A stretch of DNA of 64,000 bases, from assembly GCF_003149245.1 (NCBI RefSeq), contig NZ_QGDL01000017.1, positions 1 through 64,000 on the forward strand, in the 5' to 3' direction. The translations under genes were made by a program, and so were the position numbers. The number at the start of each line of letters is the position of its first letter. Within the stretch, counting starts at the first letter, position 1. The DNA comes from Faecalicatena orotica (GTDB lineage: Bacteria > Bacillota > Clostridia > Lachnospirales > Lachnospiraceae). The notes under the pieces are model-generated. The model saw only the letters and a list, made by a program, of their open reading frames with translations. It was not told where the DNA came from and did no database searches. Positions 1 to 7,253 of this stretch are shown here, piece by piece.

Positions 1-304
1 GTGAGACAGTTCGGTCCCTATCCGGCGTGGGCGTAGGATATTTGAGAGGAGCTGACCTTAGTACGAGAGGACCGGGTTGGACTGGCCGCTGGTGTATCTG
101 TTGTCCCGCCAAGAGCATAGCAGAGTAGCCAAGCCGGGAAGGGATAAACGCTGAAGGCATCTAAGCGTGAAGCCCCCCTCAAGATGAGATATCCCATAAC
201 GTCAAGTTAGTAAGACCCCTTGAAGACGACGAGGTAGATAGGGCAGAGGTGGAAGTGCGGCAACGCATGGAGCTGACTGTTACTAATAGGTCGAGGGCAT
301 AACC
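1..304 (+). rRNA. 23S ribosomal RNA, 3' end (partial)
   Basis: The window opens inside domain VI of 23S rRNA. The sarcin-ricin loop (AGTACGAGAGGACC) is at about 60-73, and the molecule ends near GGTCGAGGGCATAACC. The 5' part lies outside the window. No 5S rRNA follows before the first tRNA, which begins about 75 bases later. The exact 3' end is uncertain by a few bases. Confidence 0.95.
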
Positions 305-378
305 AAACAGGGTGATAGGAAATGGATGGAAAAGATTCTTTGTATGCAGTTTTGAAGGTACACAGCTATAGTTAATAT

Positions 379-450
379 TCCTCGATAGCTCAGTGGTAGA
401 GCATTCGGCTGTTAACCGAAGGGTCGTTGGTTCGAACCCAACTCGGGGAG
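379..450 (+). tRNA. tRNA-Asn (GTT)
   Basis: A full cloverleaf: acceptor TCCTCGA pairs with TCGGGGA, the anticodon loop reads CTGTTAA, and the T loop is GGTTCGAAC. CCA is not encoded. It is the first of seven tRNAs co-oriented with the rRNA and probably cotranscribed with it. Confidence 0.95.
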
Positions 451-507
451 CTTGTAGACCGTGAGCACTACTTACGGTCTATAAAATTGTTATGAATAAT
501 TAATTAA

Positions 508-579
508 GGCTCCGTGGTCAAGCGGTTAAGACATCGCCCTTTCACGGCGGTAACACGGGTTCGATTCCCGTCGGAGTCA
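508..579 (+). tRNA. tRNA-Glu (TTC)
   Basis: Acceptor GGCTCCG pairs with CGGAGTC. The anticodon is TTC in loop CTTTCAC and the T arm is CGGGTTCGATTCCCG. Second tRNA of the cluster. Confidence 0.95.
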
Positions 580-614
580 TTTAGTTTTGGATATTTGGTG
601 ATTTAGTTTCATAC

Positions 615-687
615 GCCGATGTGGCTCAATTGGCAGAGCAGCTGATTTGTAATCAGCAGGTTATCGGTTCGAGTCCGATCATCGGCT
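615..687 (+). tRNA. tRNA-Thr (TGT)
   Basis: Acceptor GCCGATG pairs with CATCGGC. The anticodon loop TTTGTAA carries TGT. Third tRNA of the cluster. Confidence 0.95.
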
Positions 688-715
688 TTGTTCCTTTATG
701 GGACATAATACACGT

Positions 716-789
716 GGACCTTTAGCTCAGTTGGTTAGAGCAATCGGCTCATAACCGATCGGTCCTGGGTTCGAGTCCCCGAAGGTCCA
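716..789 (+). tRNA. tRNA with CAT anticodon (Met or Ile2)
   Basis: Acceptor GGACCTT pairs with AAGGTCC. The anticodon loop CTCATAA carries CAT. The GGACCTT acceptor resembles what I recall of Firmicute CAT tRNAs that can be elongator Met or lysidine-modified Ile2. Sequence alone does not settle the identity. It lacks initiator features. Confidence 0.9.
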
Positions 790-802
790 CTTTTTTAAAT
801 AA

Positions 803-876
803 GGCCCAGTGGCTCAGTTGGTTAGAGCGCCGCCCTGTCACGGCGGAGGTCGAGAGTTCGAGTCTCTTCTGGGTCG
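803..876 (+). tRNA. tRNA-Asp (GTC)
   Basis: Acceptor GGCCCAG pairs with CTGGGTC. The anticodon loop CTGTCAC carries GTC. Fifth tRNA of the cluster. Confidence 0.95.
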
Positions 877-932
877 TTGACATCGGAGTAAAAAAGATGT
901 ATAATCTTTACCGATGGATAATTAAATAGCAT

Positions 933-1005
933 GGGATCTTAGCTCAGCTGGGAGAGCATCTGCCTTACAAGCAGAGGGTCATAGGTTCGAGCCCTATAGG
1001 TCCCA
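933..1005 (+). tRNA. tRNA-Val (TAC)
   Basis: Acceptor GGGATCT pairs with AGGTCCC. The anticodon loop CTTACAA carries TAC. Sixth tRNA of the cluster. Confidence 0.95.
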
Positions 1006-1036
1006 TTTTGCAGTATGTAATATACTGCAAAGAAAT

Positions 1037-1122
1037 GCCGCAGTGGCGGAACTGGCAGACGCCCGGGACTTAAAATCCCGTGGGTAGTGATACCCGTACC
1101 GGTTCGATTCCGGTCTGCGGCA
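1037..1122 (+). tRNA. tRNA-Leu (TAA); integration target of three elements
   Basis: A class II tRNA with a long variable arm. Acceptor GCCGCAG pairs with CTGCGGC and the anticodon loop ACTTAAA carries TAA. Its last 22 bases, from the T loop to the discriminator, recur three more times at about 5.80, 10.48 and 12.14 kb. The gene is therefore the attachment site of a tandem array. It remains intact because each element brings its own copy of the 3' end. Confidence 0.96.
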
Positions 1123-1126
1123 TTAA
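1100..1126 (+). repeat. att direct repeat, copy 1 (tRNA-Leu 3' end)
   Basis: This 27-bp stretch is identical to 5803-5829. 23 bp are shared with 10482-10504, and 20 of 22 positions match 12138-12159. It is the left attachment junction of E1. Confidence 0.9.
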
Positions 1127-1134
1127 TTTAAAGT

Positions 1135-1175
1135 AAGGGAAACGTTGAATTTACAGCGTTTCCTTTATTTTTTTA
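1135..1175 (+). terminator. Terminator just inside the E1 left end
   Basis: The stem GGAAACG/CGTTTCC is followed by a T-rich run, and A-rich sequence lies upstream, so it can act in both directions. It ends the tRNA operon and can stop the convergent integrase. E2 carries a close copy at 5837-5880, so the hairpin belongs to the element rather than the tRNA. Confidence 0.8.
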
Positions 1176-1184
1176 TCAAAAATG

Positions 1185-1203
1185 TTTGAACACCTTTGAA
1201 CAC
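1185..1203 (+). repeat. Putative integrase arm-type sites, E1 left
   Basis: Two direct copies of TTTGAACAC, 10 bp apart (1185-1193 and 1195-1203). The same pair occurs near the E1 right end (5725-5744) and the E3 right end (12059-12078). Their position 60-80 bp inside the att core matches arm sites of tyrosine integrases. Binding is inferred. Confidence 0.6.
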
Positions 1204-1204
1204 T

Positions 1205-2461
1205 TTATGATGAAATACCAAGTTTCTGAAAAGCAAGCATATCATTCTTTCCTTTATTGACGTTTCGTAGGTAATGGAGTGTTGTGGCTGTCTCACTATG
1301 CCCCATTAAATAACTAAGGGTAGTGAGATTGTTTCCGTCAAAAGCAGTTGAAGCATTATAGAATCGAATTTTATGACTGGAATGATATGGAACTCCTGCT
1401 TCTTTACAATATTTCTTTAAACGGCGATTAAAACTGTCAGTAGTCATAATTGTACCATCGGGTTCAAAGACATATGTTCCGTTGGGATTTAACTCCTTTG
1501 CTTTATGAAGAATTTTTATCGCTTCATCTGTCAGAAATTGTTTGCGGAATCCATGAGAGGTATTTCCTTTCATTTGATTCACTACTTTTATCTCTCGTTT
1601 AGAAAAGGATAAATCATCGTTCAGTACACGTTCACAAGTTGCCTGTCTATGCAAATAAACAACTCTTTTCTCGTAATCAATATCTTCCCAACGTATTGCT
1701 TTTGTCTCACCTATACGGATGAATAAGTAAAAAGATAATTGTATGGCAAGTGAATACGGTTCAATAATACAATTCAAGTAATTCAGTAATTTGAATGTAT
1801 CATCACGAGAAAATACATTATCACTTTGTATTTCAACTGGTTTATACGTGAATTGTTTAAAATTCACATCTGACACGGGATTATGTGATATAATTTCTTC
1901 TTCAATAGCATAACACATAATACCATTCAATACAGAACGTGCATTACTTATACGCTTATGTGTGTGTTCACGTTTTCTTGTGACTTCTCTAAAAAAGCGA
2001 ATGAGAGTGATTGGTTTTATATCTCCTAGTTTCATTTTAGAAAGAGTTGTATCTTTAAAAAATTTATTCCATTCTGCAACGTATTCTTGAATTGTCTTTG
2101 CTTTAACCGATGTGTAATCACGCTTGTATAAGAGCCATTCCACATACAAATCTTCCAGTGTAATATTTGTACGATTTTCGATTTCCTGCTTTTCAATATA
2201 AAATCCTATGATTTCTTTTTCAAGGTTCTCTTTACTCTTTCTCTTAATTGGTCGGCGATTATTAGGTTTTGTGTCATCGGGTAAATATGTACGCCAACTT
2301 TTTTCAGATTCGGAGTAATAAATTTCATATATATGTTTCTCCAAGATTTTTTTGTTTGCCATAATTTTAAAATCTTTGAAGACTTCATCTGCTGACATAT
2401 TAGCACAAGTGACGAGTGTATGCAATGACGTAATATCGGAAAAAGTAACAGGCTTATCCAT
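1205..2461 (-). CDS. Tyrosine-type site-specific integrase (E1)
   Basis: A phage-integrase-family recombinase of 418 aa. It has an AP2-like N-terminal arm-binding region and a SAM-like core-binding domain (about residues 95-195). The C-terminal catalytic domain has Arg in FIRIGETK (about 249), the HKIR box (His 363, Arg 366), His in MGHS (388) and the nucleophile Tyr in LHYLRN (about 397). I chose the ATG at 2461 because GGAAGGAGG precedes it. The start overlaps the Rep stop by 8 bases, so the two are translated together. It is homologous to the E2 integrase and the E3 remnant but clearly diverged. It probably recombines the tRNA-Leu 3' end. Confidence 0.93.
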   Translation of the reverse strand: MDKPVTFSDITSLHTLVTCANMSADEVFKDFKIMANKKILEKHIYEIYYSESEKSWRTYLPDDTKPNNRRPIKRKSKENLEKEIIGFYIEKQEIENRTNITLEDLYVEWLLYKRDYTSVKAKTIQEYVAEWNKFFKDTTLSKMKLGDIKPITLIRFFREVTRKREHTHKRISNARSVLNGIMCYAIEEEIISHNPVSDVNFKQFTYKPVEIQSDNVFSRDDTFKLLNYLNCIIEPYSLAIQLSFYLFIRIGETKAIRWEDIDYEKRVVYLHRQATCERVLNDDLSFSKREIKVVNQMKGNTSHGFRKQFLTDEAIKILHKAKELNPNGTYVFEPDGTIMTTDSFNRRLKKYCKEAGVPYHSSHKIRFYNASTAFDGNNLTTLSYLMGHSETATTLHYLRNVNKGKNDMLAFQKLGISS

Positions 2462-3290
2462 CGGAAGTCCTCCTTCCGAGCCTATCACTATTCTTTTTTA
2501 TTTTGACGTATATGACACTGCTGTCCTTTAGATATGAACCAGTTGAAACCAAAGATTTCATATCGTATATCTGCCGGGTGTATTCTTTTTGGAATACAAT
2601 ATTTTCCTGTGATAATTCTTTGAGGATATCCCCGGTAAGCATTAGCTTTTGCTCTGTTGGCAATTTTAGATTCTGCGACTTGAAAAATGCTTTTTTCTTG
2701 TGCTCTTTTAATTCAAGGTCTTTCCCAAAATATTTACTAAGATAACGACCTCTGTTTTCTTTACTGTCGACATCAATGCGGTTTATTTTGATAAACCCAT
2801 GTGTCCATAAATCTTGTAGCTTTTCCTTTGGTAGATATGGAAAATCAAAGAAAATAACATGGTAGTGGATTGCTCCACGCTTCTGTTTCTCCCACGTTGC
2901 AATATATTTCAATATTTGAACTTTGGTTTGATATAAGTAGTAATTTAATCGTTGTATAAAATACTTAAATTCTTTGTTGGTAATTGTAATATCTTGAATG
3001 TTCTCTTTAAATGTCAGCGTTAAAAATTTGGTCTTGTCATCAAAATTGCAGTCAACAATACGGGCGATTTCCCAACGGGTCTGCTCGTAGTGCTTCTGTT
3101 TCCGCTTTAGGCTGTCATACTGTTTGTGAGCCGACATTTCATCAAATGTTTTGCGTTTGCTTGATCCAGATAAATCTGTTTCTGTAGGTGTATGACTATA
3201 GATTGGATTCTCGTAAAAATATACTTCTTTCGTTGTAGGAGTTTCAATGATTTTCGTATTATATACAAAACAGTGGTTTGTTTTGTCCAC
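2454..3290 (-). CDS. HUH rolling-circle replication initiator (E1)
   Basis: A Rep-like protein of about 278 aa. It shows the three motifs of HUH nickases: a hydrophobic strand FLTLTF, the metal-binding HUH box in AIHYHVIFF, and a tyrosine motif in GRYLSKYFGKD whose Tyr would nick the origin. The chosen start is the GTG at 3290, seven bases after GAGGTG; a GTG three codons upstream is too close to that site. It precedes the integrase with an 8-base overlap. The E2 Rep has the same layout. Likely role: rolling-circle replication of the excised circle, possibly also helper-dependent mobilisation. Confidence 0.85.
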   Translation of the reverse strand: MDKTNHCFVYNTKIIETPTTKEVYFYENPIYSHTPTETDLSGSSKRKTFDEMSAHKQYDSLKRKQKHYEQTRWEIARIVDCNFDDKTKFLTLTFKENIQDITITNKEFKYFIQRLNYYLYQTKVQILKYIATWEKQKRGAIHYHVIFFDFPYLPKEKLQDLWTHGFIKINRIDVDSKENRGRYLSKYFGKDLELKEHKKKAFFKSQNLKLPTEQKLMLTGDILKELSQENIVFQKEYTRQIYDMKSLVSTGSYLKDSSVIYVKIKKNSDRLGRRTSDG

Positions 3291-3403
3291 GAAATTCACC
3301 TCTTATCCTATTTGGTTATGTACTAGATTTCTGTTACAATTTTTCGGAAGATGTTGTTTTATATATCAAGTATAGATAGAACGAACTCTTTCCCTAATGT
3401 GGC

Positions 3404-3451
3404 GGCAGATAGTCAGCACCTTATGGCGTTGCCCGGCACTGACTATCTGCC
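3404..3451. repeat. Large inverted repeat, candidate replication origin hairpin (E1)
   Basis: The perfect 13-bp arms GGCAGATAGTCAG and CTGACTATCTGCC are separated by 22 bases. They lie between rep and the small upstream gene. No T run follows, so it is a poor terminator. E2 has comparable large hairpins at the same place relative to rep. A double- or single-strand origin is the likely role, inferred from position. Confidence 0.5.
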
Positions 3452-3464
3452 CTCACCTATGGGA

Positions 3465-3785
3465 CTATTTCATTCCTGCTTTCTTGATATTAGCAGCTTC
3501 CGCTTTTACAGATAGACGGCCATTATATAAACTTGCCCATGTATGTAGTCCGTCAAATGAAACCGGCACCTGTCCTTTTTGCTCTAATTCCTCATTGAAA
3601 ACAAGCTGAGTGGCATTTCTCACGCCGACTTTGATTTTCTCAAATTTCAGTTTTGGAAAGAGAACCGTATAATAATAGCCTACTTTCTCTTTTGAAGTGT
3701 AGTCAATCCATTCCGATACTTCGACTAATTGAAATTGCTCTTCCAGCTTGTCCGGGTTTAAAATAAAATCAGTTCCTCTAATCAA
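3465..3785 (-). CDS. Small beta-rich protein upstream of rep, possibly ssDNA-binding
   Basis: A 106-aa protein starting at TTG (3785), nine bases after GAGGAGG. Alternating hydrophobic residues suggest a mostly beta protein ending in a basic tail with GRLSVKAEAANIKK. This recalls DUF961/YdcP-type or gene-V-type ssDNA-binding proteins of mobile elements, but I cannot confirm a family. It is the first gene of the leftward ssb-like/rep/int operon. The promoter is at 3837-3865. Confidence 0.6.
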   Translation of the reverse strand: MIRGTDFILNPDKLEEQFQLVEVSEWIDYTSKEKVGYYYTVLFPKLKFEKIKVGVRNATQLVFNEELEQKGQVPVSFDGLHTWASLYNGRLSVKAEAANIKKAGMK

Positions 3786-3813
3786 TAAATTTGACCTCCT
3801 CAAAATATTTGAT

Positions 3814-3923
3814 TATCTGATATTCAGATATTTATTATAATACAGCATAGTAAAAGCAGTGTCAAGAAAAATATCTAAATATCCGATAAAAAGATTGACA
3901 GGGAAAACATATTGAAATATAAT
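3814..3923. promoter_or_regulatory. Divergent promoters with two 17-bp operators (E1 switch)
   Basis: The rightward promoter is TTGACA (3895-3900), 17 bp, TATAAT (3918-3923) and drives the XRE repressor. The leftward promoter is TTGACA (complement of 3860-3865), 17 bp, TATTAT (complement of 3837-3842) and drives ssb-like/rep/int. Two related near-palindromes, TATCTGATATTCAGATA (3814-3830) and TATCTAAATATCCGATA (3872-3888), sit just downstream of the leftward -10 and between the two promoters. This is the geometry of a repressor-controlled genetic switch. Confidence 0.8.
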
Positions 3924-3947
3924 GTGCTTAGAAATGGAGGTTTGGGA

Positions 3948-4364
3948 ATGAATAAAATAAAAGAGTTGAGAAAAGAAGATAATATCACCGTTGCAGAACT
4001 GGCAAAACAATTAGGGATTTCACAAAGTATGCTGACAAACTATGAAAACGGCAATGGAACTCCAAGGGATGATTCCATATGGGAAAAGCTGTCACAGATA
4101 TTTGGAGTAAGTAAAAGCCATGTTATGGGATTGACTACAGATATTGACGTGGTTCACAGAAAGAAAAAATTCAAAGCGGTTGTGGATATGTCCGAACCCA
4201 TATCAATACAAGTGGAAAATCAGACAGATATTGACATATTGACAAAGTTGGATTTACTGGATGATGAAGATACAGACAAAGTGTTGGACTTCATAAACAA
4301 TCTTCTGACAACAAAGAAGTATGAGGGGATCGAGAATAGTCCAATCGAATATGTGGCGAAATAA
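3948..4364 (+). CDS. XRE/Cro-CI family repressor (E1)
   Basis: A 138-aa regulator. An N-terminal HTH_3 domain (about residues 1-62, with VAELAKQLGISQSMLTNYE) is followed by an acidic C-terminal part that may mediate dimerisation. The ATG at 3948 follows GGAGG at 3936-3940, and an upstream in-frame start overlaps the -10 box. It is transcribed divergently from the rep/int operon across two operators. The likely role is to keep the element quiescent. Confidence 0.88.
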   Translation: MNKIKELRKEDNITVAELAKQLGISQSMLTNYENGNGTPRDDSIWEKLSQIFGVSKSHVMGLTTDIDVVHRKKKFKAVVDMSEPISIQVENQTDIDILTKLDLLDDEDTDKVLDFINNLLTTKKYEGIENSPIEYVAK

Positions 4365-4535
4365 CGGAAGTATTCTAAACCGTCCACTTGCCCAGCCGAC
4401 CCGCCGCCCTGTTAGGAACCGTCGCTCTGGGCATCCTTCGGAACGTTGATTTTTGAAAGAACACGAACAAGGAATAAGCATACCTGGAAGATATGTAGGG
4501 AGTAGCAGACAGCACGATTGAGGAAGTGTTGTCTG

Positions 4536-4856
4536 TTATTTTTCTGCCTTGTCATATTCAATGATAACTGTCTTAAAAGGCTGTTCTCCGTAACGGATAA
4601 GCCGTGCGGAATAATAGAGATTGATTTCAAGTGTGGTAGGTGTTCCGTTGATTTTGTTATGTTCTGTTTCAATTTTACGGATAGTATTATCAATCCCCCA
4701 ATACTTGTAAACAATAACGGCTAGTTCTGTATCTCGTGTACCATAATTGCTAAATGACATACTGTTATGGACATAATAATCGGGCAGACTGATATAATAG
4801 CAGATTCCAACAAAGAGACAGAGCAATAATAGTACGATTATAACTTTTCTTTTCAT
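4536..4856 (-). CDS. Small membrane-anchored or exported protein (E1)
   Basis: A 106-aa protein with a basic start and a strongly hydrophobic segment (about residues 4-24, VIIVLLLLCLFVGICYYI). A Cys in that segment makes a lipoprotein possible but not clear. The remaining 80 residues are soluble and show no motif I recognise. GAGAGGT precedes the ATG. It is antisense to the neighbouring regulators and faces the two ACTATATAGT palindromes. Its role is unknown; exclusion or immunity would be a guess. Confidence 0.6.
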   Translation of the reverse strand: MKRKVIIVLLLLCLFVGICYYISLPDYYVHNSMSFSNYGTRDTELAVIVYKYWGIDNTIRKIETEHNKINGTPTTLEINLYYSARLIRYGEQPFKTVIIEYDKAEK

Positions 4857-4897
4857 GTGTATATACCTCTCTTTTTTTTAATTCCACAAAGGGATAA

Positions 4898-4921
4898 CTA
4901 TATAGTACCTCACTATATAGT
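4898..4921. promoter_or_regulatory. Two copies of the palindrome ACTATATAGT
   Basis: Identical 10-bp palindromes at 4898-4907 and 4912-4921, 14 bp start to start. They lie between the membrane-protein gene (leftward) and the small HTH gene (rightward). This looks like a paired operator for a dimeric regulator, perhaps the adjacent HTH protein. Confidence 0.55.
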
Positions 4922-4972
4922 GAATTACTACATAAAGATTTATTAAATATACTTTGTGTAGGGGTGATGCAT

Positions 4973-5188
4973 ATGGATTATGGACATTTAGAATTAAGGA
5001 TAGAAGAACTGTTGAAAGAACGGGGAATCAGTAAGAATACTGTTTGCAAAGAGTTGGATATTCCGAGGTCAAATTTTAACAGATATTGCAGAAATGAATT
5101 TCAAAGACTGGACGCTAATTTAATTTGTAAGTTGTGTGACTATTTTGATTGTGAAGTCGGTGAGTTGATTATTTATGTAAAAGAATAG
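4973..5188 (+). CDS. Small Cro/CI-type HTH protein (E1)
   Basis: A 71-aa protein that is essentially one HTH domain (LLKERGISKNTVCKELDIPR, then ANLICKLCDYFDCEVGEL). It resembles the YozG-like or HTH_26 small regulators of mobile elements. The ATG at 4973 follows AGGGGTG; an upstream GTG and ATG in frame overlap that site. Its 3' half recurs almost unchanged as a fragment at 11023-11160 in E3. It might be an excision or copy-control regulator. Confidence 0.8.
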   Translation: MDYGHLELRIEELLKERGISKNTVCKELDIPRSNFNRYCRNEFQRLDANLICKLCDYFDCEVGELIIYVKE

Positions 5189-5271
5189 GGTTATGCCGTT
5201 GTACTTGCATGGAACAGGTAAATAGTTGGGTATCTAGTGGACTTTAAAAGTCACAGATACCTTTACTTTGA

Positions 5272-5300
5272 TTGATTCTTTTATAAAATTGAATTATACT
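5272..5300 (+). promoter_or_regulatory. Promoter of the E1 cargo gene
   Basis: TTGATT (5272-5277), a 17-bp spacer and TATACT (5295-5300). The segment TATAAAATTGAATTATACTG is nearly repeated upstream of the different cargo gene in E3. The promoter therefore belongs to the conserved frame and the cargo is the variable part. Confidence 0.65.
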
Positions 5301-5345
5301 GTGTGTAGTGAGGTTTAGACAAATTGGAATTTGTGGAGGTATTTT

Positions 5346-5693
5346 ATGTTTAATGAAATATGCATATATGAGGCAAAACTGACCAAGTTAGATGAAGTCG
5401 AAGAACTGATGAGGGAAGTAGCAGAATTTTACTTGGAGCAAGATGGTGTTATTGATGTACACTATATAAAACGTACTCACCGACAAAAAGATTTCAATGC
5501 AGTTAAAGAGGGAGAATTACCTGTTCGTCTTACAAGAAATGTAGGTAAGGTAACATATGTCTTGTATTGGGTGCTGGAAAATGAAGAAGCTCATGCAAGA
5601 GTTGGAAAACTTGGTATAGAAAAATTCTATAAACGTTGGAATAGGTGTTTAACCACAATGCCCAAAATAATCTTGGGTGAGAATATTGTTTGA
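5346..5693 (+). CDS. Cargo protein of E1, ABM-like alpha/beta-barrel fold (uncertain)
   Basis: A 115-aa protein starting at the ATG at 5346 after TGGAGGT. The pattern of a strand (ICIYEAKL), a long helix (DEVEELMREVAEFYLEQDG) and strands (VIDVHYIKR, VTYVLYWVLENEEAHARV) is that of ferredoxin-like antibiotic-biosynthesis-monooxygenase (ABM) domains. Catalysis cannot be inferred. It sits between the conserved HTH gene and the right attachment site, the slot that holds an unrelated gene in E3. Confidence 0.6.
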   Translation: MFNEICIYEAKLTKLDEVEELMREVAEFYLEQDGVIDVHYIKRTHRQKDFNAVKEGELPVRLTRNVGKVTYVLYWVLENEEAHARVGKLGIEKFYKRWNRCLTTMPKIILGENIV

Positions 5694-5724
5694 TTTACAA
5701 ATTTTCATTTGTTGAATAGAAGTG

Positions 5725-5744
5725 TTTGAACACTTTTTGAACAC
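5725..5744 (+). repeat. Putative integrase arm-type sites, E1 right
   Basis: TTTGAACAC at 5725-5733 and 5736-5744, the same motif and orientation as at the left end. From here to the att core the sequence is nearly identical to the E3 right end (12059-12159). Confidence 0.6.
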
Positions 5745-5802
5745 CTAGACCGTGATGAAGTCCTCAAAGCCCCTTTCTATCAGTATTTGAGATTGGTTAA
5801 AA

Positions 5803-5829
5803 CGGTTCGATTCCGGTCTGCGGCATTAA
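5803..5829 (+). repeat. att direct repeat, copy 2 (E1/E2 junction)
   Basis: An exact 27-bp copy of 1100-1126. It has the T-arm and acceptor part of tRNA-Leu without the rest of the tRNA. It is the right end of E1 and the left end of E2. Confidence 0.9.
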
Positions 5830-5836
5830 GTGAAAG

Positions 5837-5880
5837 TAGAGGAAACGTTGATTTTACAGCGTTTCCTCTATTTTTTTGTT
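5837..5880 (+). terminator. Terminator just inside the E2 left end
   Basis: An 11-bp perfect stem, TAGAGGAAACG/CGTTTCCTCTA, followed by TTTTTTT. It is homologous to the E1 terminator at 1135-1175 and lies between the att core and the integrase 3' end. Confidence 0.85.
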
Positions 5881-5889
5881 TTATAAAGT

Positions 5890-5909
5890 TTGATTACACT
5901 TGATTACAC
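5890..5909 (+). repeat. Putative integrase arm-type sites, E2 left
   Basis: Two tandem copies of TTGATTACAC (5890-5899 and 5900-5909). They overlap the last codons of the E2 integrase. The motif recurs near the right end at 10403-10424. Confidence 0.6.
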
Positions 5910-7142
5910 ATCCAATGCGTCAACCATTATACTAGCAGCTTTTGAATCAGCTTTTTTCTGGCGGATATAGTGAAAGGTAGTACGGGTATCACTATGACTC
6001 AATAAATTAGAAAGCTGGTTTACAGGCATTCCGCTTTCATACAGCTTTGTTGCTGTTGTAAACCTAATTTGATGACTAGGACGGTATGGAATGTTCAATG
6101 GTATACAAACTTTTTCCTTTAAATAGCGGTTAAATGAATCTGCATAAAGTGGTTTTCCATTTTTCATAAAAAGATACTTTCCGTGAGGGTCATTAGATAT
6201 TGCTTTATTCACAATGTCTAATGCTTTGGGGGTTAAGGGAATTTCCCGAAAACCATCATCTTGATTTCCTTTTATTCGTTCTTCAACTGTATAGTAAACT
6301 GATCCGAAAGTTAAATCATCATTCATAATTTGATTTTTCCTTACAGAACGATTGATGTATAGGATATTGTTTTGTATATCGCTTTTTTCTACAGCAATCA
6401 ATTCACCAATTCTTAAACACAAAAAAAGTGCTAACTGTATGCAGTAAGAATAAGGATCATCAACACATGATAAAAATTTCAATATTTTTTTTCGTTCGCC
6501 ATCCGTATAATTTTCCTTACGAGAATTAGACGGCTTACATCGAGTATGAAATTGCGTATAATCAACATCTGGCATGGGACTATGTTTGATGATTTTAAGG
6601 CGTATAGCGTGTTTAAATACGCCATTAAGGACACTTTTGACGTTCGTTAGGCGTTTATAAGTAATTGCATGATCCTTTGTAATTTCAAGGAAAAAATCTT
6701 CAATATCAGTAAAGTCGATTTCAGTGATTTTTTTCTTAATTAATATGTTTGAAGATAGAAAACGTTTCCATTCATTAAAATTTTCCTTTATTGTTTTGGG
6801 ATCAGTACCAGTATCTCGTCTCCACTTCATCCAAAGTGAAAATAAATTTTCAAGGTTCAGATTTTGCACATCGTTTGCCTTTGCTCTCTGCTTATAATCT
6901 TTAATAATGGTTTCATGTATTTTAGATTCAGTAGATTTTGCAATCTGCCGTCTACCATTATTTTTTGTTTCATCTGGCAAGTAAGTATACCATCTTCCAT
7001 TTGAGCCTTGGAATATGCGATATGGATGTTGTTCAATAATTTCATTATTTTTCATCGTTTCAATGTCGTTCAGAGCATCTTCTACCGATATATTATATTT
7101 TTTTTCAAAGTATTGCAATAATAACTTTTCTGTATCTGACAT
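5904..7142 (-). CDS. Tyrosine-type site-specific integrase (E2)
   Basis: A 412-aa phage-integrase-family recombinase. The catalytic residues are Arg in LCLRIGEL (244), His 357 and Arg 360 in SHQIR, His 383 in LSHS and Tyr 392 in FHYIRQ. The N-terminal part resembles that of the E1 integrase (PYRIFQGSNGRWYTYLPDET against the E1 YLPDDTKPNNRRP region), but overall divergence is high. No good Shine-Dalgarno site precedes the ATG at 7142, so the start is less certain. Four 17-bp tandem repeats separate it from rep. Confidence 0.92.
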   Translation of the reverse strand: MSDTEKLLLQYFEKKYNISVEDALNDIETMKNNEIIEQHPYRIFQGSNGRWYTYLPDETKNNGRRQIAKSTESKIHETIIKDYKQRAKANDVQNLNLENLFSLWMKWRRDTGTDPKTIKENFNEWKRFLSSNILIKKKITEIDFTDIEDFFLEITKDHAITYKRLTNVKSVLNGVFKHAIRLKIIKHSPMPDVDYTQFHTRCKPSNSRKENYTDGERKKILKFLSCVDDPYSYCIQLALFLCLRIGELIAVEKSDIQNNILYINRSVRKNQIMNDDLTFGSVYYTVEERIKGNQDDGFREIPLTPKALDIVNKAISNDPHGKYLFMKNGKPLYADSFNRYLKEKVCIPLNIPYRPSHQIRFTTATKLYESGMPVNQLSNLLSHSDTRTTFHYIRQKKADSKAASIMVDALDV

Positions 7143-7173
7143 AATTAATATTACGTCAAGTATCTAGGTTTTG

Positions 7174-7241
7174 AGTATTCTAAGTTTCTAAGTATTCTAA
7201 GTTTCTAAGTATTCTGAGTTTCTAAGTATTCTGAGTTTCAG
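7174..7241. repeat. Four tandem 17-bp repeats (iteron-like)
   Basis: The unit AGTATTCTRAGTTTCTA is repeated four times head to tail (7174-7190, 7191-7207, 7208-7224, 7225-7241) with two variable positions. It lies between the rep stop and the integrase start. It may be a replication or regulatory binding array, or simply a slipped-strand expansion. E1 has no equivalent because its rep and int genes overlap. Confidence 0.75.
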
Positions 7242-7253
7242 TGACACTATCGG

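Larger units (their letters stand above)
1100..5829. mobile_element. E1: integrative rolling-circle element in tRNA-Leu
   Basis: Bounded by a 27-bp exact direct repeat (1100-1126 and 5803-5829) that covers the tRNA-Leu 3' end. It encodes a tyrosine integrase, a HUH Rep, a small beta-rich protein, a divergently transcribed XRE repressor, a small membrane-anchored protein, a small HTH protein and a cargo gene. No relaxase, capsid or conjugation genes are present. It therefore looks like an integrating plasmid or satellite that replicates by rolling circle after excision. The pair TTTGAACAC/TTTGAACAC near both ends is probably the integrase arm-type site. Confidence 0.85.

Noticed and set aside
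3404-3451. Simple rho-independent terminator
   Set aside because: Strong stem but no T run on either strand, and it lies within the leftward operon.
7174-7241. CRISPR array
   Set aside because: The 17-bp repeats are directly adjacent with no spacers, and no cas genes are present.
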